Shown here: in pieces, positions 54,415-64,000 of the stretch
Layout of the letters: every line of letters starts with the position of its first letter
Position numbering within the stretch: position 1 is the first letter of the stretch
Assembly (NCBI RefSeq): GCF_036323735.1
Contig: NC_086027.1
Span: 87,986,662-88,050,661, forward strand
Direction of reading: 5' to 3'
DNA: 64,000 nt
Source: Rattus norvegicus
Taxonomy: Eukaryota; Chordata; Mammalia; Rodentia; Muridae
Program-made: the position numbers and the translations under genes
Notes under the pieces: generated by a model
The model's input: the letters and a program-made list of their open reading frames with translations, nothing else
The model's database searches: none
Told to the model about the DNA's origin: nothing

Positions 54415-57400
54415 TGTGATTAAATCAAGTGTCAGTATTGTTGTGCCATCCATGTTGTCTTTGAGACAGAGTCTCTCAATTCTCCAGGGTTTGGTCTATG
54501 GCCAAAATGTAATAAGCAAAATGTAATCATCTGTGTAACATATTAATTTGTTTTCTTCCTCAATTTACTTATGCCTTATTTCTCTGTGTGAGGAAATACG
54601 TGGCTTTTACTAAATTTGTTCCTTATCAAGTTGTATTGAGTAATGCTATGGGCTTTTTTTTTAACTCCAAAACAAAAATTATTTTTGACGAGTGAGGAAA
54701 ACACCATCTGTGGCAACTGAAATAATATTAACTATTTTTTTTCTACTCTCAAAGCACATGAATGTTACATAAAGAAAGGAGAAAAAACGATTAGTCCCAG
54801 GCGGACTTTTTTGGTGCCAAATAAGTATGCTAATTTTGTTGGCTAGGTTAAAAGACCCTGAAACCAGGGATCTGTGAAAGACAGACTCCTGGTTTACATC
54901 CACATCTGTACACTTCAGGACCTGGGCCACTAAAGATAAGTTTGGATTCTAGAGGAGAAATGAGAATGAGGACAGTTAGAGAAGGACAGACTGACGCTAA
55001 GCAGAACATGCTTTCTATCTGTAATTTGAAACAAGCTGAAGGTTTGGATGAGTCTACGATGGCAATGTCAACCTAGAATGCTTTGCACATCATACTTATT
55101 AAAATACATTCACATTAGTCTCGGGTAAACTCCATGACAGTTCTACAGTTTCAGTGTCGAGCAAGAATACCGGAGGTCCAATAAGTCAAGGAAAAGAGGC
55201 AGAGGAGGCTTGCAATGAAGACGATCGAGAAAGCATCTGGTACAGGATACAACCTCATCCCACGGAGAAGAGTGTGCATCCATTTAAAGTCATGTGGGCA
55301 ACGACAGATAAAGGCTGCTGTGGGAGTGAGCTGTTCTTGTACTGGATATGAGCAAAAGCTTTATGCTTTTCTCTATCAGATATAGAACCTGAAAACAGGG
55401 ACTCTAAATGTAATCCATCCCAGGCACGACCTTGAAGGGTGTGACTTCTGGTTCCGGAGGAAATCTTGAGGGACAAGAAAGAAGTTAAAGCGGTTGGTAC
55501 AGAAAGGGAATGACAATCAGAGATCTTCTAAGGTGGTCCCATTCCTAACAAGTGTCCATGAGCTCCAAGCAGCAAAACAGAAATGATGCTGTTTCCTACA
55601 AAAACCCTCTCTGTGTTGTTGAGCCGTTCTCCTTCCTTGGTATCCACGCGCATGTGCGGTGAAATGCTGTGTACAACTACTCCAGGCTGATGCTAGTAGT
55701 TAGCGACAATCACTGTAATTCCCAACCCATTTCCACATCACGTTTTTATCAGAATTAAAACATACTCTCCTGAAAGAAGGAGAGGTGTTCGCAAGACTCA
55801 AGAAGCTAAGGGAATGTTTCAGGCTTAGCATGTTCTCAAAACTTACAAGATCCAGGAAGCTCAGAAAGTCATAAGCATCGCAAGGCTCTTCTCAAAATTA
55901 TAAACACACTAAGTGCTGGAGAAGAGTTGATTCTTCAGGGGAGCTGTCTGCAAGCTGTGTGTGCAGATCCAACTTTCCCAAGCTGTCACCTATACTAGAT
56001 GGGCTTTCTGGTGATGCAGTCACCAAAAATAACCCCATAATAACCCTGTAAACCACCCCCTCATCCATACTCCTGTAAGTAAAGTGCACTTATTCATTAG
56101 TTCACTGAGCTGGAAGTGGGTGGGGTTGTTTCTTTGGTTTATTGTTGGCACTCTGTCTAGGGTGAATGGTGTTCGCTCATAAGTGCCCAGAGAAAGTCAC
56201 ACAAGGATTTACCAATGCAAGTATCAATTTTGCTCCATAGAAGAAATGAAAACCTTTATGAAATGGAAGTGTCTTCAATGTCCAACTTTACTAAGAATTG
56301 TTGCCATGACAGTCTTATACTGATTACAAAAGGAATACTCTGAAAAAAATAACCTATAATTTCCTTTCATCCCATTGACTAGACTTGGTGAGAAATATGG
56401 AGGAATTTGAACTCCAAACTGTTTGATACTGTCACTTCTCTTCTCAGGGGAAAAAAAGAGGAGAATTTTATATGTAAACTTTTGTAAACAAGAATTTAAA
56501 GAGCATGAATTGGGTCCTAATAGTTTAGAAGTTTCCTCCACTTGTACAAAATTGTTGTGCCAATTGAAAATTCTATTGTATAAATCCTAATTAGAGTTAA
56601 AATTAAAAAAGAAAAACAGTTTTCTCTTTCTGAAGTTCTATAATGTAACCTGTCCATATATTTAGATTACTCTCTTTCGGAGACTAAGAAACACTTGAAG
56701 GGCTTTTTCTCCCCCTCAAAATTCCAATGCTGTAAGATACTTCTTCATTTGATTAAGATATATTTGTGGGGTTTTTCTTATTTTCAAATTAAACTGAAAA
56801 TGAGCTAGCAAGATAAAACAACTTTCCAACTTTTTCCCAAATGAGAAGAATCTATTTCACCTTGTTTAATGAGAGATATCAGGCAAAGGAAAGGTCCAGG
56901 AACTGGAAAAAAATGTGCATTTCTAGGAAAACTGATAGGTATTCTCCACACCCTTGAGGAAACCAATAATGATGGGGTTTTTTTTTTAATTCTCTTTGAA
57001 TGTTAAGGAGAGATCACAAAGCTTGGCATTCTCAAGATGAAAAAAAAAAGTTACCTCAAAGCACGGGCTGGAACTCAAATCTTGGCTCCTCTGTTGTTTT
57101 TTGGTTTCCCTGCTGCCTGCTCTGTTGATAGATGTAGGCACATCTTGCTTTCAGCTGAGTCTCTGCTTCTGGAAACTGCAGCGGGAAGCACACTGTCAAT
57201 TGCACCAGGTCTTCTTGAGATCGATTGAGGCTCTGGCCTCCAAGCTACACCATTCTTCTATCAAAAAGCATGAAACCAGCCCCTAGGAAAAGAAATGTCA
57301 GGTCTGCCTTCTGTAGCAGCAAGGATGTTTATGAAATCGTCTGGAATCAGCAAGTCCTCATGGGAAGAAGTTACACAGGACTCTCTTTCAAAGCAAAGTC

Positions 57401-58220
57401 AGACCATTTCCTGACTTCTAGAGAGTAAACCCTTCAAAGTCTGTCTGGGCTCCACTGGACAACACAGTTTTAACATCCTTCATCAACCACCAGGCAGCTC
57501 CCCTTACTTGACAATTCACTTCGGACTCTCTGCTCTGCCTTTCCTTCCTCTCCTTTTTGTCACTTTGTTTCTTTTGCCCTCCCTCTGTCCCTCCCTCCTG
57601 TCAAGGAAAGTACCATCTCAGACCTCAAAGGAACAGAGAGATGCCTTATTCTAGAGCTAAATTTCAGTGTCCATGAACCAGAAATAAATATTTAGGATTT
57701 TCAAATACCAAGCTCCAATGAGGTAACAGTCATGAACAGTTTTAGAACCAAGAGTCAAAGAATTAACACACCTTTCAGGTCCATTGGTGGGTACCTCAGG
57801 TTAGAGCAAGACAGAGAGACTATAGACTGCAGACACTGCCTGACAATTCTTAACCCTTTGGTTAGTAGAACTGAGCACTCCAAAACATTTAGAGTCAGAA
57901 ATATATTGTCTTTCCTTCTCTTCTTCCTTCTTTTTTCCCTGCCAAAGGTAACCATGATTCATGGACTGTCCTAGCTATTCCTTCCTTCCATTTTTCTTTC
58001 CATATTGTCTTGCCTCCAAGTCACCTTTCTTTCTCCTTTCTCTTAGAACCACACAAGATCCTATTCTCCACTTTTGCACCAGGTACTGGAGATAGCATTT
58101 TTTTCTCACACTGAAATCAAAGAATCTTGATGCCAATGTTCTATGTGCCCTTCTGGGCAAAAATGAAATACCCAGCCACTAATTAACAAGAAGGGCCAAA
58201 GTTTGGGACACCCTATAGTG
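54414..58220. other. Long stretch without recognised gene or repeat
   Basis: 3.8 kb of unique-looking sequence. All frames are under 90 codons and none shows a known domain. No clear splice-flanked exon. Low GC throughout. Confidence 0.5.
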
Positions 58221-58226
58221 AAGGGT

Positions 58227-58322
<96 letters not shown>

Positions 58323-58342
58323 GAGAGGGAGAGGGAGAGGGA
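58221..58342. repeat. Compound (GT)n(GA)n and GGGAGA microsatellite
   Basis: About 65 bp GT, about 28 bp GA, then GGGAGA-type units. Confidence 0.95.
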
Positions 58343-58404
58343 AAAAGATCTTTAAAGCTGAGAATCCTCCATTTGAAAGAGTCTTGGAGATAGACTAGTG
58401 TGGC

Positions 58405-58500
58405 CATCCTGTGATAAGAGTGAAGCAGAGGCTCAGAGAGGGTAAATGAATCCTTGTCTCCTGACTCCTAGGCCAGTGCTCTTTGGTTACCTTGTGAAGG
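58405..58500 (-). repeat. MIR SINE fragment
   Basis: GCAGAGGCTCAGAGAGGGTA and CTGACTCCTAGGCCAGTGCT follow the complement of MIR. Confidence 0.6.
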
Positions 58501-61340
58501 GCCAAGATGGAGGGATGCAGTTCGGCATGCATTTAAAACGTGCAAGAAGGGAGGGGCATGACATCCTAGACTATGAGCTTCATCCATATTTCTGTGGACT
58601 TGTTCACTGCAATCTCACCCCAAGAATAGCTTTCAAGCATTCCCTTTTGTTGTTTCCTTAATTTCTTCCCACTCACAGAGGCAAGTTCACTTCAAGAAAT
58701 ACCTTGGTTCCCTATGCTTATGTTCATACCATGATCCATTTTCCTATGAAGCTGTTTGTGGTGGGCAAACTTCCCTTAGATGGTTTTAAGATTCCTTCCT
58801 ACATTCTACATCTATTCCTATGAGTCTTTGCTTGCCTTTAATTTCTTTAAGCCAACTTTAATCTTGTTGCTTTTTTATGTGAACAAACATTCCAGTCTTT
58901 TGGCCAGAATTTAACTCTTAGCAGTTCTGCCTACGGATTCTATGCTTCTGCGGGCCTTTGAGGAGTACTGGCAAGAGATGCAAAAATGCCAGAGAATGCA
59001 AAATTGAGCGACCATACTGTGAGATCTGGCAAGGTATCCAACAGCCTGCCCTCAGAGAAGCCCCTCAGGAATATGGACCATCGAAACCAAAACAGATGGA
59101 GCTGATGATGGAATTATTAGTGAAGATTAAAGACATTTTTGTAGCATAGAGAAATAGGAAAATGTGTAGACATAAATACATATACACTGATCATTTTTTC
59201 CACACCCAAGATCAGAACACATGGTGTGACCCACTCAGAATCTCATGAGGGAAAGATGTATTGGAAGGCAGGACTTTCCCAGAGAGGGGTTGGGGGTGGG
59301 GTGGGGGGGTAATTTGGTCAACATTTTATAGCAAAAAGAGCAGAAATGACAGGCAGTTAATCTGACTAGAGAGAGGAAGAGGACATGGGGAGGAGAGTAT
59401 GGACAGGTCTAGGGTAGTGCCAAGACTCTGGGTTTCTAGCAGGTGATGCAGTTTTGGTGAACGCATTTGACCTGTAGTGCTATAGTCTTAGTCTCATTCG
59501 TTTTTGTACTCTAAATACCTAGTAGCAGACACACCCAATACTTGCAGATGTTTTACATAGCCACAGAGTTATTTAGTCTCCTCACTGACATCCTCCATGA
59601 TCTAGCCCCTCCCCCTTTAAGAAAACTTGCCTTTGCAACATATGGAGACTATAACAGAAGAACACAAGCAATCAAAAGCAGAGTTGTGGAGCCCATTCAT
59701 ACATACACGAACAGACTGTATTTGGGAACCTTGGAGCTCGAGACTCGAGTGAGGTCAATTCTTTCTTTAAAGGCTTATACCTTGAATAGCCTGGAAGAGT
59801 TACTGTGCTAAGCATAAATGCTAAAACCAGTTAGGTTCTGTCTAAATCTCAGTCTCGGTTCTTCCTTGCTTTGCAACTTAAGCAAGACTGCTACAGCAGA
59901 CACTTAATTGACTCCATCATATAGAATGACAGACGTTAGATGACTCCCATGTATGAAACAGCAGAAAAGTATCTAGCACACTTTGTCAGATCGAGAAAGG
60001 ACTTGACAATGGTGGGCCAAGAAAAGAGCTATGAAGGTCATTCAGAAAAAGAGGCACAACAGTACTTTTAAACATAATGCATTTTCTGAAAAATGTGTCC
60101 TAGAATCTCTTGTGACTTGAAGTTATCTGGTGGATTTATTCTGTAAGAAAATTGTGTCAGTATTTTTCCAGTGCCCCCAAACCAAGCAGTATATGTAAAT
60201 GTGAAAAATAGACCAAAGTAGATATTTATCAATGCACTAGCGATCTTGTCAAAGGTAAGATTAAAATTCTAAAAGAACACCATTTTGAGAACATAGTACA
60301 TTCTAGTCTAGAATTCTTGTAACACCCTCCCAACCCCCGCCCCCCACGTTTTTCTAATAGAGGTAGAACACACTATGCTCTCTCTTCTAAGTATTATTTT
60401 ATTTCTGGCAAGAGTACATTGTATGTTTCCACCCACTGGCTTTTAATGACAAACAGAGAACAGTGATTCATCTCAGTCAACATTTTAATATTATTGAAAT
60501 GTCTCCCTTAGTCCCTAACATGATTTTCAAAATATGCGAATCTAAGTAAATGAAAGGTATATCAAACTGTCTTTGAATAAATTATTTTCCTCTTAGCTCA
60601 AATTTTCTCTGAACTGTACATTATCAGCCGATACTAAGGAAAAGGTTAGAGAGAAATTCCTACTTAACTCACCAAGCACTTTCTAAAGTCACTTAGTAAT
60701 ACCCAGTACTGATCGGTGAGGAGCCACCCTAGGGCTATTTAATGGTCCTTCCCTGATCCAGTTACAATTTCACTGTGTGCGAAGAATGGAGCTAAATCCG
60801 TGCTACCTCAAGATGTATTCCTAATGAAGCATGGCCTCGTTTGGATGTGATTGCATCATCTCCCCATCATCCTCAAGTGTGAGATGAGACCCACAATGGC
60901 TGCTCGGTGTTTCTGGTTCTGTCTTGTCTAGGCTTTGAAGTAGAAGCAAGTCAGAGGTTTCCAAGGATTGCAGCAAATGCCTCCATTGAGCCATTCAGTA
61001 TCAAGAGGACTGTCTTTCAGCATCCTACTGGAGCTCAGCCCCTGACCCAGACTTCAGGCCTTTTAAAATATTTTAACATTCCAATTTTGGCTTCCAGCCC
61101 TGCAGATTTTTAACAGATAGATGCAAGTAAAAGATCTGAAAGCTAGGCTCTGCGGCCACGGTACTCACATGACTCCAGGCTTGTCCCTCTTCTTGTCACT
61201 GGTAAGACAGGACAATTGTGTGCCTCTCTCTTTCTCTTTCCTTCCTCTGCCCTTCTTCTTCCCCATCCTTTGCCTTCTCACTCTTGCTCAGAATTCAAAA
61301 TTCTCTGTCAACATTTTGTGTAGACTCCAGAAAGACATTC
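58501..61340. other. Unique-looking sequence with one G-quadruplex motif
   Basis: Frames 58958-59149, 59542-59811 and 60907-61113 have no recognisable domain. The G-run motif at 59286-59309 is listed separately. A C-rich run (CCCAACCCCCGCCCCCCACG) lies at about 60329-60348. Confidence 0.5.
59286..59309 (+). other. Strong G-quadruplex motif
   Basis: Four G runs of 4, 5, 4 and 7 separated by loops of 2, 1 and 1 bases. Confidence 0.9.
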
Positions 61341-61393
61341 TATCCATCCATCCATCCATCCATCCATCCATCCATCCATCCATCCATCCATCC
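61341..61393. repeat. (CATC)n microsatellite
   Basis: About 13 CATC units. Confidence 0.95.
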
Positions 61394-62299
61394 GTATATA
61401 CATGTTTATATTAATACTGCTGATCGCTATTCTGTGCTCTTACTAAACCATTCATGATTTTAGTTTATGAAGAGTTTGTTCACAGAACGGACTCTTGAGT
61501 TGCGACCATTTTCCCCGCGCTCTGGAGAGGAGGTCTTCAGAGATAGCTGCATCTTTCCCCGCTAGCTCTTCTCTTCCTTTTTGGTTTCTTAATGATCTTC
61601 TGGTTAAGCAGATGACTTTTTTTTTTAAACCACAAATCCAATTTTTAAATTCCGTTGCACTTAGAACCTTTATTTCCCGCCAGTTTCTGCTTTTACTAGA
61701 TATTTTCTTCTAGAAACTTGGTTTCACAAACCTCTTTGAGGATGCCTTAAAAGCAGCTTAGTGTTTGACTCTCAGCTTTCCAATTCAAATTGAGTTGATT
61801 GTGGATCGAGTAGAAGCCCAGCCTCTGGCTTCCCAGTAGATATCCAGATGGAATAATTCTGCTGGAAAGAGCTTTCTTTCCCTTTCTGTCAAAATCAATT
61901 CATTATCTGAGTGTATTTTGTCCTATGGATCACACTGTAAACAATGACATATCCCACATCATAGCAATCCCATAATATCTAGAATATTGAAGCTTTAGAG
62001 TAAGCCTTGAATCATATAGGATAAATAATACAATATTGTTTTTTTTTCAAAATTTCAGTCTATCTTAGGTGTTTTGCATTTCTATGTTTCAGTAAAACCC
62101 ACTGAGCTATGGATTGGAATTTGGTACATCTCCAGGTCAATTTAGAGAGAAGGGACATGTTGGCAATATCAAGTGTTCACGTGAACTGGACAGTGCTTGC
62201 TATAGTCCCATCTGGCTAAGTGAGCAACATTCCTGTTTTTTCCCACACTGAATAAGACCATGTCCACGTCCAATGTTTCATTACTACATAAGATATCCC
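61394..62299. other. No recognisable gene or repeat
   Basis: Nothing supported. Confidence 0.5.
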
Positions 62300-62649
62300 A
62301 TAAGCGAACAGTTCTTTTATTTTGCTTAGGATTTTTATTTAGTCCATTGATATTACTGGTCTTTAAAAGAACCAGTTTTGAATGATTTCCCTCTATATAT
62401 CCAGTTCTCTGCTTTATTAGTCATTGCCCTTACCTTGATTAGTTACTCTTTCTGGTCCCCTTTGGGCTTAACTTGCTCTTTTTTGTTTCACTTCTTGAGG
62501 TAGAAACTTAGATTATTGTTCTTAAATAATATTTATCTAATACAGTCAATTAAAACTATGCCAAAATATTTGCATTAAAAGTATTTTTGTTGTAGGGTTG
62601 TTGGAAGAGTGTTTTGTAAATGACAGTTACATACCACTGTGTCTAAAAC
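62300..62649 (-). mobile_element. Ancient LINE-1 (L1M-like) ORF2 part
   Basis: CAGTTCTCTGCTTTATTAGT, TGGGCTTAACTTGCTC and CTTGAGGTAGAAACTTAGAT in complement match the old LINE-1 ORF2 pattern upstream of the RT core. No frame survives. Confidence 0.6.
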
Positions 62650-63043
62650 TTTTTCTTATTTGTGTGTGTAGGATGTGTGTATTTATTATGTGTGTGTGCG
62701 CACATATGCATACGTGTGTGAACATGGCTGCGTGTATGTTTATGGGCACGTGCGTGTGACGAAGACTATGTGGACGACAGGGGACGACCTCAGGAGCTGG
62801 ATTTCCTATTCGATCTCATTTGAGATGGTCTCTGTCTTGTTTCTTCCTGCCTATGTCAGGCTACCCGGCCTTCAAGTTTCTGGATTCACCTTGTCTTCTT
62901 GTCTCTTACCTTACCGTGGGGATTTGGGATTACAGATACAGAGTACTGTGCCTGGTTAGATGTAGGTTCAGCAAATTTGAACTCCCATCATCACATTTAC
63001 AAGGCAAACACTTTACACTACTAAGCCATCCTCTCGGTCCATA
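62650..63043 (+). repeat. Rodent composite repeat with TG-rich head, second copy
   Basis: TG-rich head, then GACAGGGGACGACCTCAGGA, GAGATGGTCTCTGTC, GGCTACCCGGCC, GGGATTACAGATACAGAG and GGCAAACACTTTACACTACT. Same order as 49641-50075. It splits the ancient LINE-1 around it. Confidence 0.5.
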
Positions 63044-64000
63044 TTCTTACACAATTTTCTCAACTTTTACTGAGAGAGCATTGCCAAAACTCCCTACTTC
63101 CTCCTTTTTCTCATGTTTTTGGTCCTTCTCATTATAAAACTGCTTATTTAAGATTGCTACATTTTGTCACTTTATCATTATGGATTCATATTCTTGATTG
63201 TTACTTTAATATCCATATGTTTTTCGGTTGGCTTGTTTTGGTTTTTTTCTTTCTGAAGCTTATTGTGGGCATGATCTGTCTTTCTCAACTTCGTTTTCAC
63301 ATCTATGTCTCATTTACATGCTATCTTATGTTAGATACACATGCCAATCTCACAATCTTTCTTTTTATTTGAATGGGTATTTTATTTACCTTTAGTAAAT
63401 TATTGCTTACTACTAGTAATTATTGATGGGTTTTAGGTCGATCTCACTGTTATCTGTTGTTTATTTCTTCCACCCGTGTTTTGTCTCATTACCCTTGGTC
63501 CTCTTTTGCTTTTGCCCATGTTTATGTGGCTTAATTAATACCTTGATTGTTACATTTATTTCCTTTACAAATGAACTTATGCCGTTCATTTCTAATACTT
63601 ATGTCAGGGGTCATTATATTATTCATACAACACAATATATTTAGGATTACTATTTTTCTACTTTAAACCCACTCTCCACATATAATAAACATTATAGTTT
63701 ATCAATTTATCTCCATTACAACCCTTATAACGAAGCAAATCTATTTCTACCTTCTTTCTTCCCTCTTGCTGTTCTGGTAATACATTTTATTTCAACATAT
63801 GTTTTAAATGTCTTTGTACAGTGACTTCATTTTTTATTTTGTTGTTCTGGAAAATTAATCTAAAAAAGAAATACATAAAACTAACCTTTCATATGAGGTC
63901 TTTCTTTTAACACCCCCTTTTCTTATATTCTTTGTTACTTCCTATCTTTTTCAGCTTTCCATGTGGCATCATTTTTTGTACAGCTTGGCAAATGTTCTCG
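63044..64000 (-). mobile_element. Ancient LINE-1 continuation (L1M-like), weak
   Basis: T-rich sequence with GATGGGTTTTAGGTCGATCT and TTTCTTCCACCCGTGTTTTG resembles the complement of old LINE-1. It probably continues from 62300-62649 across the inserted repeat. It runs off the window end. Confidence 0.45.

Overview
The window is rodent nuclear DNA, most probably from rat (Rattus). The evidence is a young rat-type LINE-1 with the rat form of ORF1 and 5' UTR, together with ORR1 and MT/MaLR LTRs and B1, B2/B3, B4 and ID SINEs. Very old mammalian repeats (MIR, L2-like, MLT1, L1M) lie underneath. I found no cellular protein-coding exon, no CpG-island promoter and no functional RNA gene, so this reads as intergenic or deep intronic, repeat-rich sequence. 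The only real coding sequence is retrotransposon coding sequence, and every copy of it is broken.

Layout. 1-0.8 kb: minus-strand LINE-1 ORF2 tail. 2.9-5.2 kb: a solo LTR with internal tandem repeats, a solo MaLR LTR with a perfect 5-bp target duplication, another LTR-like repeat and a B1-like SINE. 5.4-6.6 kb: an internally deleted LINE-1 (5' UTR and start of ORF1 joined to the 3' UTR) with its own target duplication. 6.9-10.3 kb: an old minus-strand LINE-1. 15.8-18.7 kb: an LTR-like repeat, a rodent LINE-1 3' end and ancient L1/MLT1 remnants. 18.8-25.05 kb: a near-full-length young LINE-1 with 5' UTR, ORF1, ORF2 and 3' UTR, a 42-nt probable 3' transduction and 12-bp target duplications. ORF1 has two nonsense codons and ORF2 has two frameshifts and a nonsense codon. 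25.7-30.1 kb: ORR1 and MaLR LTRs and short LINE-1 tails. 33.2-33.65 kb: a chimera of a LINE-1 3' end and an inverted 7SK RNA pseudogene. 34.5-36.4 kb: old repeats and a 131-bp pure pyrimidine tract. 37.8-43.9 kb: LTRs, SINEs, a 51-bp mini-SINE with a 16-bp target duplication and a polyadenylated retrocopy of unknown parentage. 46.7-53.9 kb: LINE-1 tails, ORR1, SINEs, microsatellites and a degenerate repeat block. 54-62 kb: mostly unique sequence with microsatellites, a MIR and a strong G-quadruplex motif. 62.3-64 kb: ancient LINE-1 interrupted by a rodent composite repeat.

The retroelements were made in trans or in cis by LINE-1 machinery, and they give a layered record of insertions. The most notable observations are the 7SK/LINE-1 chimera, the probable 3' transduction, the internally deleted LINE-1 and the mini-SINE. 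Family names come from recalled consensus features, not from a database search.
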